Notes: generated by a model not told the origin, from the sequence alone. A DNA stretch of 64,000 nt from Blepharisma stoltei (GCA_914767885.1 CAJZBQ010000053.1:806001-870000); one strand, 5' to 3'. Positions 40,675-50,157 are shown, counted from the stretch's first letter. Numbers and translations: made by a program.

Positions 40675-41043
40675 ATGGAAATAACTGCAAATTTCATTGA
40701 AGAAGTGTCTACGTCAAGCACCCCTAATGTGCTGCTTATACCGCAAATTAAAGCTGATATAAAGAAATCGATTGGAAATGTTGATAATCGTGACTGCCAA
40801 AATGAGCTGAATATTCTGTCAAGTTTTTATATCCAGTTAATTGAATTTGGGAAAAATCGCTTATTTTTGGGATTTGAAAGAATAGTTCCTCTGCTTCAGA
40901 TTGGGCATTCACTTATAGCAGCAAGCTGCTATCAACAAATTTTAGGGAATTTTCCGACAGTTGAAGAACTTTTTACTCTTTTGACGAAGCAAATAGTGGA
41001 ATCAAGATATAATTTGGATGAGCTTTTTTACATCCACTGTTAA
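40675..41043 (+). CDS. Hypothetical protein whose 3' end holds an IES
   Basis: 122 aa as read in the germline, from ATG 40675. Helical, mixed hydrophobic (SLIAASCYQQILGNFP, FTLLTKQIVESRYNLDELF). The last five residues and stop (YIHC, TAA 41041-41043) lie inside the TA-bounded palindromic insert 41029-41111. Removing it would end the protein as ...NLDELF followed by a TAA made at the junction. No family recognised. Confidence 0.6.
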   Translation: MEITANFIEEVSTSSTPNVLLIPQIKADIKKSIGNVDNRDCQNELNILSSFYIQLIEFGKNRLFLGFERIVPLLQIGHSLIAASCYQQILGNFPTVEELFTLLTKQIVESRYNLDELFYIHC

Positions 41044-41111
41044 CAGAAATTCGAATTTAGAGAGTCAAAGATATATCCAATATGGAGTCGAATTTCTGTT
41101 AATAGTGGATA
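41029..41111 (+). mobile_element. TA-bounded palindromic IES overlapping a stop codon
   Basis: TA 41029-41030 and TA 41110-41111. The ends are long inverted repeats: CATCCACTGTTAACAGAAAT at the left pairs with ATTTCTGTTAATAGTGGA at the right, about 22-24 bp with two differences, around a 33-bp loop. Excision of 81 nt would place AAGCTC after TTTTTA and so make a new TAA stop. Confidence 0.7.
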
Positions 41112-41392
41112 AAGCTCTCTATCCATACTCCAAGCCAAAAAAGGCAAATAATTGAATTTTTTACAGAAACATTTTTTAAACATTTCAGACTTTATACCCA
41201 TGTGTTTGGAAACAAACAAAAATCAGAAACTTTATATAATCCTTTATTTCTTATAGTCATCATTCTATCTAAATCTCTTACTATTATCCATAAAAATCAC
41301 TATTTATTATCTATTTAAAAAATTTTAAAAATTTTATAAAAGAATACATAAATGTATCGATTGATTCTCCATTACCAAGCCTCCCTCTCAGT

Positions 41393-41728
41393 ATGGCTGT
41401 ACAAAGACTTAAGCACAACGAAGTAAAACAAGACGACAATTTCTCTCTAGACTCCATATCAAGAAGTGCAAGTGTCCAAAAATCAGGACGAATCAGCAGA
41501 CCTTCCTCCAGAAAAGGCAGTTTCTCAAGCCCAAAAAACCTTCACAAAGAAGAAGAAGATTTAAACGAAGCCGTCTCTCCTTTCCCATCTGAGTCCACTG
41601 ACCCTCTCCAAACTAAACTTGATTTAACTGTCAGAAAATACCAAGACTCTATGCAAGAAGAGTTCGAGAAACACCAACAAATAATTGATACCCACTATGA
41701 AGAAGTTAAGAAAAAAATAGGAAAATAA
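41393..41728 (+). CDS. Hypothetical Ser/Lys-rich protein, 111 aa
   Basis: Intact frame from ATG 41393. The first 60 residues are disordered (SRSASVQKSGRISRPSSRKG), the last 45 helical (LDLTVRKYQDSMQEEFEKHQ). Possibly a phosphoprotein. No family recognised. It converges on the 41745 gene with 16 bp between. Confidence 0.6.
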   Translation: MAVQRLKHNEVKQDDNFSLDSISRSASVQKSGRISRPSSRKGSFSSPKNLHKEEEDLNEAVSPFPSESTDPLQTKLDLTVRKYQDSMQEEFEKHQQIIDTHYEEVKKKIGK

Positions 41729-41744
41729 TTAAGTTAACATGCAG

Positions 41745-42371
41745 TTATGTCTCAAATAGATGAATTTTGTCATCTATCAGCCAAAAATCGTGATCTTCAG
41801 ACCGCTCTGGGGAATTGTAATTTGGCTTTAAAATTTTTTTCCTGGAAATTATAGGCTTTTTGATAAACCTTGAATTATCTCTTAAAAAGGAATCCATCAT
41901 GTGTCCATAATAGTTATAGCTGCCAGGGTAGTTTTTTGTCTGCTTATGGGATGGTGGGCTTTTTGATAAAAATTTTATTTTCTTACTCTTTTTGCGGACG
42001 TGAGTAGGACTTGTCCCATAATTTGGGCCAAATTTATAATGTTTTTCTGTGTTTGAAAGTCTTGCTAAATAGTTGTCAATTGAATAGTCAGGGATATTAA
42101 CTTCATCAAGGGACCTATTATGGTAGTTATATAAAAACCCAGCCAAATGTTTGCATGACTCCGAGTACCTCGGGGCTAAATATTTCTGCAGTTCCATCTT
42201 GGTCATATCTTTATAAATTCCATAAAACTGCCTTCCCCAAGAGTCGTCATGCAAATTATACCCCCTGATAAAAAAGAGTAGCTTAGCTTGTAGAAGCTCT
42301 ATTAATTTTTCTGTTAATTTCGCATAATGCATTTCTTGTGCTCTTGTAGAGAATCCACTATAAACTGACAT
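41745..42371 (-). CDS. Hypothetical protein, paralogue of 44384-45246 gene
   Basis: 208 aa from ATG 42369-42371. The first 25 residues, MSVYSGFSTRAQEMHYAKLTEKL, match MAVYGGFSTRNQETKYNKLTESL of the 44384-45246 gene on the same strand. The middle is helical (LLFFIRGYNLHDDSWGRQFY), the tail basic. The shared N terminus suggests a small gene family; function unknown. It may be a ciliary or cortical structural protein, but there is no direct evidence. Confidence 0.7.
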   Translation of the reverse strand: MSVYSGFSTRAQEMHYAKLTEKLIELLQAKLLFFIRGYNLHDDSWGRQFYGIYKDMTKMELQKYLAPRYSESCKHLAGFLYNYHNRSLDEVNIPDYSIDNYLARLSNTEKHYKFGPNYGTSPTHVRKKSKKIKFLSKSPPSHKQTKNYPGSYNYYGHMMDSFLRDNSRFIKKPIISRKKILKPNYNSPERSEDHDFWLIDDKIHLFET

Positions 42372-42383
42372 TATTTTAATTTA

Positions 42384-42689
42384 TTATCTTTTAATATGAG
42401 ATAGCTTCAAAATTTTGGCACTGTCTGAGGTAATTGATGAGGATCTTGCTATATCGCTTATACGTCCTAATAGATCGCTATGGCCAACAGCATACTGACC
42501 CAAATATATATGATATACATAAAAATGGAAACCAAACCGTAACTGGTCTCTTGACGCAATTTTCTCAACCTTATGGCGAGAAACCAGATGAGATTTAGGT
42601 TTGATATGGGCTTGTGTATATCTAGGCAGGTTTTGCCTTAGTTTCTGTGGTTGGAAAGAGTTAGCCTGGCAATATCCTTCGGGACACAT
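42384..42689 (-). CDS. Doubtful small reading frame
   Basis: 101-aa frame ending 12 bp upstream of the 41745 gene start. It contains basic and aromatic residues (QLRFGFHFYVYHIYLGQYAVGH) and has no similarity I recognise. Its 5' end runs into the GC-rich block at 42690. It could be a genuine gene truncated by that block, or chance. Confidence 0.3.
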   Translation of the reverse strand: MCPEGYCQANSFQPQKLRQNLPRYTQAHIKPKSHLVSRHKVEKIASRDQLRFGFHFYVYHIYLGQYAVGHSDLLGRISDIARSSSITSDSAKILKLSHIKR

Positions 42690-43115
42690 AGGTGAAACTC
42701 ACCGCAATACCAGGGATTGCAGCCTGGGCCTAAGGATTAAGTATTGTAATTGCCCGAGGATGGCGCAAGATAGCGCCATCCTCGGGCAATTACTATAGCT
42801 GCTGAGGGCAGGCACCCAGCACTCGTTAGACTCCGGATTTTTCCTGGATCAAAGCTACTCATCAAATCGCCCGATGCAGGGTCACAGAAGTTCAGCCTTC
42901 AAGGCGATGAGGAGACGTTCTCAGTGAGCAATACTCCAGGGATCCCATGGTATCAAGGGCTGGAGAAGTATCAATGTGAGGTCGATGCTTTTCTTGCCTG
43001 CGGAGCTGTCTCAACCGATCAAGTGTCCAACAGGGAACATCGCAAAGCGGACAACCCTTGTATTAACACATCTAGTGGGGGCTGGGTACATAGTGCCCAA
43101 GACCAAAATTAAATA
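42690..43115. other. GC-rich non-coding block with strong hairpin
   Basis: A stretch far more GC-rich than its surroundings, with no supported coding frame, containing the perfect 21-bp inverted repeat at 42746-42793. Its right edge is near ATTAAATAATAAATTC at 43110, next to the piggyBac relic. It may be the 5' part of that transposon, or a separate retroposon-like element; ends and target duplication were not found. Confidence 0.5.
42746..42793 (+). repeat. Perfect 21-bp inverted repeat (hairpin)
   Basis: GTAATTGCCCGAGGATGGCG plus C at 42746-42766 is exactly complementary to 42773-42793, separated by the 6-nt loop AAGATA. It is GC-rich and would be very stable in RNA or single-stranded DNA. 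Confidence 0.9.
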
Positions 43116-43130
43116 ATAAATTCAATTATG

Positions 43131-44005
43131 GAGAAATGACGAGGAATTCTCCAGCAAACCGACTCATAGAAGGTTGGAGAACTGAAGAATCAATTGACCT
43201 TGATGCAATTGAGCATTAAGAGCAATTTCCTGCTGTCAATCTTCCAGACAATGGAAAGCATATGTCCGATATTGATATTTTTGACCAGCTTCCATATATG
43301 AAGAAATTGTAGTTAAATCAAACCATTTTTATGAAGAAAATGCTCAGAATAGAAAGAAAAAGGTTGAATGAAGAGCTCTAAGTGTGCTTGAACTTAGAGA
43401 ATATATAGGCTTGATCATCATTATGGGAATTGATCAGAAACCATAATTCAGAATGCATTGGCAGACACATATTATTGGAGCAGCAATCTAATCAAAAATA
43501 CGATGAGCGTTGATAGGTTCATGCCATCAATAAAAATATCTTCAAATTGAAGAAAAGGATAAAAACGATAAACTTTCAAGGATTAAATACTTGTCAAATT
43601 TAATTCGAGAGTGCTCACTACAATTTTATATACCAAGAAAAGATCTGCCTATTGATGAATCAATGATCGCATTTAAAGGAAGGCATTCGTTAAAACAATA
43701 TTTGCTAATGAAACCTACAAAAATCTCATTGAAGCATTCCGATAGAAAGGTAGACTATCTTGATTTTCGATTGTCAATTGCACCTAACGCAATTCGAAAA
43801 TAAGCAAAGGCAAAACGCTGAAGATAAGGAAATTGATCGTGCACCCTACCAGAAGCATGAAATTAATTTGTATGGAAAAAAATCAAGGTGTACACTATGC
43901 TCATCGCGCTTTAAAGATTCAAACACCATCTATATGTGCTCTGTTTGCAAAATGCCATTGCATAAAGCTTGCTTTAGCCCTTATCATAGCCCTAATAATT
44001 AAAGA
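43131..44005 (+). pseudogene. Decayed piggyBac-type transposase
   Basis: Fragments in shifting frames match the piggyBac transposase layout in order: DIDIFDQLPYMKKL, VLELREYIGLIIIMGIDQKP, LSRIKYLSNLI then FYIPRKDLPIDESMIAFKGR and KQYLLMKPTK (first catalytic Asp region), a jump with most of the DDE core missing, and the C-terminal cysteine-rich domain CTLCSSRFKDSNTIYMCSVC then KMPLHKACFSPYH. Many stops and frame shifts and a large deletion show it is inactive. In ciliates, domesticated piggyBac enzymes carry out IES excision; this copy is an ordinary dead transposon. Only parts are intact and no restored protein is proposed. Confidence 0.85.
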
Positions 44006-44116
44006 ATCTATTTAATAATTTAATGAATCAATGAATTTGAGAAAATAATGCATAAACTTGTTGTTTTTAGACTTTAGATAAGAGTGTAAGGAAATCCTTT
44101 GGATCTTGATAAAAAT

Positions 44117-44136
44117 TTCCCCCCTGAAAGGGTTAA
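44117..44136 (+). repeat. Putative piggyBac right end and TTAA target
   Basis: The sequence CCCCCCTGAAAGGG followed by TTAA (44133-44136) reads, on the reverse strand, TTAACCCTTTCAGGGG, similar to the TTAACCCTTT ends usual in piggyBac-like elements. It lies about 130 bp after the transposase C terminus. The matching left end was not found. Confidence 0.5.
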
Positions 44137-44383
44137 GGGTCCTTAGGGACTGCGTAACCAATACATCGAGTGCCCATCTGCTAATTTAATTTTAAGACAA
44201 AAAATATTACCCAAGCACTTGCCTTATTAGATTCGGCGTCTCTTTGCCATTTTATTTTTGATTGCACATCAAAAAATTGACACGCAAAATTTATTTTAAA
44301 AAATGCCAATAATGGCCTATTAAAATGCAAGAGCTATATCAGGAGACTTGCTTCTTGACTTGCTTCGTGTTAATCAACCTCAA

Positions 44384-45246
44384 TTAATAAATACCTGATA
44401 ATTGGATATCTTTAGTGTGGATTGGAGGAAGTTCAGTAGATCCTTGACGGTTTTCAAGCTTTAAGGGCGAGCTGAGAGGCGAAAGGCTTCTCTCTATTGT
44501 TTTGCTGAGGGTGAATTTTGGTGTTTCTTGCTTTGTTAACTCGGTGTAATTGCGAATGTTAGGCCTAAATTTAAGGGGAGCTTCTAAAGTTTCTATTAGT
44601 TCGACACAGCTAGATGTAAATTTTGGAGGGTAATGTTTGCGCTCTTCAAGTTTGGCCATGCAGATTAAAGTATTTTTGCATTTTGTCGGCCATAAATAAA
44701 ATGGCATTCGGTTTGAGTGAAATTAGCTCCACTAATTTTCTCTCCCTCAATCAATTTTATTTATGGGGTTAGGTGTTCTTCTGAGAACTTCTGTACAGCA
44801 ATAGCAGTTTAACTCTGGTAGATAAGCCGAGGCACTGCTCCAAGTACATCAAGAGGCTCGAAGTTTTACCTCTCAGCACACCCGAGGAATGAACCTTAGG
44901 CGGAGCACGCGCAGGAGCTAAGTTAAGGAGAGCGAGTAACGCAGCCCGTCGAAGCCAGCACGCTTATGGACCCATGTCCTGGTGCAATAAAATGGATCGA
45001 TCCAGAGGTTCATCGGCCCGACACGTGAATAAAAATGGTGGCAGCTCTGGAAGCGGCTACCCCGTAGTGGACGTTAAACGTTATAAATAATTAATTAAGT
45101 AAGCATTTTGTCGACCATTCTGGCTCAATGGATTCTCCTTTGTAAGATGAACTGATAAAATATTGTAGGTCGCCTATTAGACTTTCTGTTAGCTTGTTGT
45201 ATTTAGTTTCTTGATTGCGAGTACTGAAACCTCCATATACTGCCAT
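44384..45246 (-). CDS. Hypothetical protein, split by retroposon-like element
   Basis: The N-terminal exon (ATG 45244-45246) reads MAVYGGFSTRNQETKYNKLT, then IGDLQYFISSSYKGESIEPE, WSTKC; the C-terminal exon (44384-44692) begins WPTKCKNTLICMAKLEERKH. They meet through a 16-bp duplication in the same codon phase, so collapsing it (425 nt removed) gives a 145-aa protein. It is a paralogue of 41745-42371 over the N terminus. The tail is Pro/Ser-rich. Function unknown. A TTA-to-TTA removal that keeps both duplicated copies (407 nt) also stays in frame. Confidence 0.7.
44694..45102. mobile_element. GC-rich retroposon-like insert (family A), copy 2
   Basis: 409-bp element flanked by GCATTTTGTCG(G/A)CCAT at 44678-44693 and 45103-45118, one mismatch. 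It begins TAAATAAAATGGCATTCGG like copy 1 at 13308 and the two can be followed side by side to GACGTTAAACGTTATA. It lies inside the coding part of the 44384-45246 gene. Its duplication has no TA, unlike copy 1. No ORF is shared between copies, so it is probably non-autonomous. Confidence 0.82.
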
Positions 45247-45411
45247 TTGTAAATTTTATAAATTTAAAGAGTCAATAGCATATTAGGGTACAAATTATAA
45301 TTAAACATTATTCATATACTAAATATAGATGAATTTTTAAGGAAAATAATAAAAATTAATGGAAAATCTGCGTTACTAGGATTTTAAGATACTGATTAGC
45401 ACAGCATAAAT

Positions 45412-48400
45412 TTAATCTCCAGAAAATGAAATATCTGGAATATCCATATTCTTCGCCACTTTTTTGACATCTAACGAATACTTACTAATCAATGGCAAGC
45501 TTGATACTGATTTCGTTGGCAATGACTTAACCCTCATTAGCTCATTTTCTTTATCTTCTTCATCAATCATGTCATTTAATATATCTTCAATATCATGTAT
45601 TACTTCTGTATTTGCTCGAATCTGTTTAGATAACCCATCAATTTTTTCTTCTAATTTTTTTTGCACCTTTTCAATGTTTTCCTCTTCATTTTCCCTGACC
45701 TCTTCAAATTTGTCCATTTCTTTTTCAATCATCACTTTAAATTCTTTTGCAGTCATTTTTTTGATATTTCCGTCTTTATTAGCTTTCATCAGAACTTTCA
45801 TTTCGGCTATAGAGTGTTTTGTTTTTTTGTCTTTTTCTTTAGCCATTTCTTCCATTTCAAACCAAATGGAAGGGAAACTGTCTCTTAATTTTTCGATGAC
45901 TGTTTTCATCATTACAAGCAAATTGCATTCAATAGCGGCAATTACTGTATGGACTCTTTTGGTTTTTTGGAATATTTCTATATCTCCGAAATAATGGCCT
46001 TTTGTTAAAACACGGAATACTGTGTTTTCGTCCCCAAACACGAAGTTTATCCTGCCTCGGACTATAAAGAAAATGTCGTTAGATGGCTCTCCTTCGCAGT
46101 AGACAGTTTCAGAAACTGATGCAAATAAAGGCTGAAGAAAAGGGATGATGGAATAAATAAATCTTTGGTCTCTGTTTTGAAAAAATGAAAAAAGGGTATA
46201 TGCACCGTTATGCATATTTGTTGCAACTTCGTATTTAAGCTGCTTTGGAAGCTCGTCCATGAGTGATTCTTTTTCTTCAACTGTGAATGCTAGCTCACCC
46301 TGTTTAATAACAATTTTTTTTTAATAGCAATCAGACTCAATATATCTTATCATATTTTTAAATTTCTAATAATCATAATGTTTTAAAAGATTATAAGGGA
46401 ATTACTCCCGCCTTCTAAGAGGTAGTCCTAATTTTCATTATAAATAGAGAATCCAGAACTACTTTTAGTATTTAAATTTTTTAAAATGTAGATAAAACAT
46501 TATAGGGTTTGATCTTGACTATGAAGAGGATAAGCGTTCTGTTTTAATTCTGATGCTTTTCTGCATTTTTCGCTTTATATTTTTGTTTAGTGACGTTTCG
46601 TTTGAAAATTCATCAACGAGGGCTAATTTTTGATCCATTTGGTTCTTTTTTATATCAATTTGAGAAAACATTGATGACAAGGAGCTGATGTTAAAAGATA
46701 CGAAATAGAGAGCAGCTATCATTCAGAACATTGCCAGGACTTTTTCAGTGTTTGTTCTTGCAGAAATATCTCCGTATCCAATAGTAGTTAAAGTAGTTAG
46801 TGCCCAGTAAAGAGAAGTTACATAAAGAGTAGATGTATCGCTATCTATATAGCCGCATCGAACAACCCACGTGTCATAATGATAATGGGCTAGTCTTGAA
46901 GTGAGGTGCCAAAAACATGCCATTGCATGAATTCATACCAATATCCTTGATATTGTGCTTAAAAATCGTGTTCCACTATGGTTTATATTCAAATAAGATT
47001 GAATTCTACTTACTTCTTCCTAACTTCCTCCCTCAAAGATATCGGTGATCTTATTATTAAGAAAGCTTTCTTTGTGAGTCTGGCCAAAACGATTTTTAAT
47101 ATATAAGCGATGATTATGATAATAATCTCAAGTTAGTTTTTCAGACAGCAAGCATTTAAAACAAAATTTATGAGTTAATTTAAACTTTGACTTTTGAAAA
47201 TTAAATTTTTGATATGCCAAAATAAACTCTATAGCATGAAAAATTTTGTTTTAAAAAATAATCTCTTTTTATCTCATAACTGCTAAATTTTCTTTTTAAG
47301 TTTTTTTGCATTTTAATCAATTTAATAAATTATATTTTATAATGCACATGCTTAATTTATAATGCGTAATTAATAATTGATGTGAAATGATAAAAAAATA
47401 AATTTTTCTAAAATTTTCTCGCTTTAGAGCAAGGAGTTAAAATTGAATTTGGATTGCTTATTTTAAATGTGTTCAGCAGTCTTGAAAGCCTGAACAGGTT
47501 TGGCAAAGAATTTAATCTTAAGATCCTGACAAATCTATTGTACCCAAGTTGGTATCCATGAGAATTTCCATTAAATACAGGAATAAGTCCCATAGGGATG
47601 CAAGCAACTACATCAAGAATCAGCCAGCCCTTCAAATAATTTTTGAAAATAGCCTTTCTCTCAGTCACTAAAATTCCATCCACATCGTAAAACGCTGTAT
47701 TAAGAGTTCATACAATATCAATTATAAAACAAATATTAACAAGTACATCAAAAATAAACCATCCGTCAAATTCATGCGGATCAAGAAAAGAGACCACATA
47801 TGGGCCAACAATTGCTATTTAGTTTACTTATAGAGAGTTATTCTGCAGACCTATAAGTCACTACTCACCTCCCCACAGCGTTCCACCGCTTGCTTGTCAC
47901 TCCGGGATGGCCATTCGCTACGAATAAGGGCTTACACTCGTTATCCAAGAGTTAAGGCTCTGAATCGCCATGTTGTAGAGTTCTTGACATAGATGGAGCC
48001 CAGTGCTTAGGACCCAACGCCTGGTATCGTGCCAGGAATTTCGTCCGACTGGCAAATCACAACTCCAATGAGCCATCTTTGCACAGGGTAAGACCTTGAT
48101 CTGTATGAGGGCATGGGTCAGCTAGTTCGATATTACAATCCACTAAATCAAGTAAAACCCGGCCAAAATGCATGCTCTCCCTTCCAAAAGGTCCCGCTTT
48201 ATTAATAAATCTCCTGGCTATTGATGTTAAGCGCTAAGGTTGGCTCGCCAAACCATTTTTTTGTATACCCACAATTGCAGTATACAAAATTAATAAGCCA
48301 ATAAAAAAACCATACCAAATTTTTATGCAATTATCTGGATGATAAATTCCATATGGTAGGTCTTCCCGAATACTTTGGGTAACACTCATATTTAACTTTG

Positions 48401-48752
48401 CTTTCTTTTTAAAGTATCCTTCTATATCTTGGTTGGTCAGTGTAGACGATTGATCCATCCCAGGCTTAAGCCTTGGCCCTGCCAGAAAGTTTTTTAGCCT
48501 GATGCTCATTATTACCTTGCTTTTTGCTCTTTTTCATACTTCTCTATATTTTGAATCTTTCGCTGAGTAAGGGGCAATTATATATTCACTTGGCTCAGTT
48601 GAAATTGTTTTTAAATAAGTCTGAGGACTTTTAGGGTTAAATTCAAATTCATTTGGAGGAGTTTGACTAGGAGAGTCAAGTATTTCTGGCAAAATCCTTT
48701 TGCTGTCACGTTCTTTTAAAAGTTTTAAAAGGCTCTATATGAAACTTACCAT
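45412..48752 (-). CDS. Voltage-gated potassium channel with cyclic-nucleotide-binding domain
   Basis: Six-TM channel of the CNG/HCN/EAG superfamily, expected in the plasma or ciliary membrane. After removing one 15-nt intron and three inserts (463+457+240 nt) it is 721 aa. Order: cytoplasmic N terminus, S1 (WYGFFIGLLILYTAIVGPYV), S2-S3 (DVLVNICFIIDIVW; LKGWLILDVVACIPM), S4 (RFVRILRLNSLPNLFRLSRL), S5 (ISRILVWIHAMACFWHL), pore TLTTIGYGDI, S6 (VLAMFWMIAALYFVSFN), C-linker, then a cNMP-binding fold (VYCEGEPSNDIFFIVRGRIN; KGHYFGDIEIF) and a coiled-coil tail. TGA codes Trp at 46723-46725. The conserved cNMP phosphate-binding Arg is not obvious. The GYG filter indicates K+ selectivity. Confidence 0.9.
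46305..46546 (-). mobile_element. TA-bounded IES (240 nt) in the channel gene
   Basis: TA on the coding strand at 46546-46545 and 46306-46305; both lie in ATTAAA. Removing 240 nt joins SIRIK to QGELAFTVEEKESL in frame, reconnecting S6/C-linker to the cNMP domain. The segment is AT-rich and contains several stops. Confidence 0.75.
47007..47465 (-). mobile_element. IES in the channel gene containing a MITE
   Basis: TA on the coding strand at 47465-47464 and 47008-47007. Removing 457 nt joins RLLNTF to RIQSYLNINHSGTRF in frame. Inside it, TAA 47021-47023 and 47438-47440 flank a diverged minus-oriented MITE (CTTCCTCCCTC... ATATATAAGCGATGATTATG ...GCAAGGAG). Removing the MITE alone leaves a TAG stop, so the wider TA-bounded excision is needed. 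Confidence 0.65.
47816..48267. mobile_element. GC-rich retroposon-like insert in the channel gene
   Basis: 452-bp GC-rich element flanked by CCAACAATTGC (47805-47815) and CCCACAATTGC (48268-48278). Collapse removes 463 nt and joins LLILYTAIVG to PYVVSFLDPHEF in S1. Its plus-strand end CCATTTTTTTGTATA resembles the CCATTTTATTATTA end of families A and B; the body is different. It has no coding frame. The duplication has no TA, but a TA-to-TA removal that keeps both duplicated copies (YTAIVGIAIVGPYV) is also in frame. Confidence 0.75.
48735..48749 (-). other. 15-nt spliceosomal intron
   Basis: GTAAGTTTCATATAG lies immediately after the ATG (48750-48752) of the potassium-channel gene. It has GT..AG ends and exactly 15 nt; the coding frame continues SLLKLLKERDSKR. 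Confidence 0.8.
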
Positions 48753-48791
48753 TTCTCAAATTTTATTTAGAAGACTTATAAATCTTTTTTT

Positions 48792-49438
48792 ATGTCAAAA
48801 GAGAAAATGTATTTCCTATTTAGTCTAGAGCTCTCCCTATAAAACGATCAAGAGAATCAAAAAAGCTGCTATCTTTTATAGAAGAGGAAGAAGAAGGTGA
48901 AGAATCTAAATGTCCTAAGCGGCATTTTGGAAAAAATCCAGAAGTCGAAACAAATTTTATTTCTGATCAAGAACGAGAAATCATGGAAAAAAGACAAAGG
49001 GAAGCCTTAGCTGCACAATATGAAGAAGAACAGAAAAAAATTCTGGACGAGCTTATAGAGCTTTCTTTTTCTTTCTGGGATGGGACGAACAATAAATACA
49101 GCTTGAAAACCAAAAAGGAGACCTCTATAAGCCACTTCTTAGAGATTGCTGTAGAAATCCTTAAAAAAGATTTCCCAGAAATAAGGCAGCTGCATTCGTC
49201 AGCTTTTATATATGTGAAAGAAGATATCATTATTCCGTATGATTATACATTTTATGACCTTATTATAAATGATGCAAAAGGAAGGAACGGAAGCTTGTTT
49301 ACTTTGACAAAAAAACAGGATTTCGATAAAGACGAAGGCTATGTCGCAAAAATACTTGAAAGAAAATGGTATGAAAAAAACAAGCATATATTCCCTGCAA
49401 ATAGGTGGGAAATATATGACCCACTTAAAAATAACTAG
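48792..49438 (+). CDS. XAP5/FAM50 family protein
   Basis: Nuclear, splicing-associated protein family. From ATG 48792-48794 a 20-nt intron is needed (48809-48828, GT..AG), giving MSKEKIALPIKRSRESKKLL. Then SFIEEEEEGEESK, FGKNPEVETNFISDQERE, coiled coil, and the C-terminal XAP5 domain: IIPYDYTFYDLIINDAKGRN, ERKWYEKNKHIFPANRWEIY, DP. All are diagnostic for XAP5. The 20-nt intron is larger than the 15-nt ones seen elsewhere here, so the start is less sure than the domain. It diverges from the channel gene with only 39 bp between start codons. Confidence 0.9.
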
Positions 49439-49455
49439 TATTTATGAAAAATTAA

Positions 49456-50157
49456 TTATCTTTTTCTTTCCCAAAACCATTTGTAGACTTGTCCATCTTC
49501 GTCGACTAATTTTCGCTTTCCTTTTTTCATTAATTCCTTCTTTTTTTCTATCTTGTGGAGTTTGTCCTTTAGAATTTCTTCTTCTTCCAAAATTGTGTTG
49601 AATTTATTATACCCTTCTTCATTATCATTATTTATTTCTGGGATTTCCATTGATTCTAGCTGTTCTTTAGTTAATCTATTCCCTTTACGGTCTAATAAAG
49701 CTGAATCTGTATTAAAATACTCAGCTGGCTGCAATGCTTTTGCTTCTTCTGAAGTTTTGACAAAAATCATATGTGTATTTGGCTTTTCTGCGTCTACCAA
49801 ATGCAGCTGACTTTTTAATTGTTCATGTGTGCTCTGCTTGGCTTGGACTTTCATATTCATCAAGTTGCTGTCCTGAGTTTTTTGTTTTTTTAGGAGTTCA
49901 GGCTCGTCTTCTTCTTCGTCCTGCAAATGTTTTCCATTGTGGAAGCCACTTTTGATCATTTTAAAGTAAAATTCATCAGGGTTTCTGAAATATGCTTTGT
50001 CACGGAGTATGTTTAATTTGTCTTCTTTTTCGTGGTAGTCCTTTGCTCTGAGTTTGTAATCTTGATGCTTTTCAAGCATTCCTAAATGTTTTCTTCTGGA
50101 AGGCTGAGATCTTTCTCTGTATTTTCTTTTAGGGATCGCATTCTTCCAGGTTGACAT
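49456..50157 (-). CDS. UTP11: UTP11, U3 snoRNP small-subunit processome protein
   Basis: 233 aa. N terminus MSTWKNAIPKRKYRERSQPS, RRKHLGMLEKHQDYKLRAKD, YHEKEDKLNILRDKA and NPDEFYFKMIK are the UTP11 signature; the end KKGKRKLVDEDGQVYKWFWE, RKR is also typical. UTP11 acts in 18S rRNA processing in the nucleolus. No inserts or introns. It converges on the XAP5 gene with 17 bp between stops. Confidence 0.95.
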   Translation of the reverse strand: MSTWKNAIPKRKYRERSQPSRRKHLGMLEKHQDYKLRAKDYHEKEDKLNILRDKAYFRNPDEFYFKMIKSGFHNGKHLQDEEEDEPELLKKQKTQDSNLMNMKVQAKQSTHEQLKSQLHLVDAEKPNTHMIFVKTSEEAKALQPAEYFNTDSALLDRKGNRLTKEQLESMEIPEINNDNEEGYNKFNTILEEEEILKDKLHKIEKKKELMKKGKRKLVDEDGQVYKWFWERKR

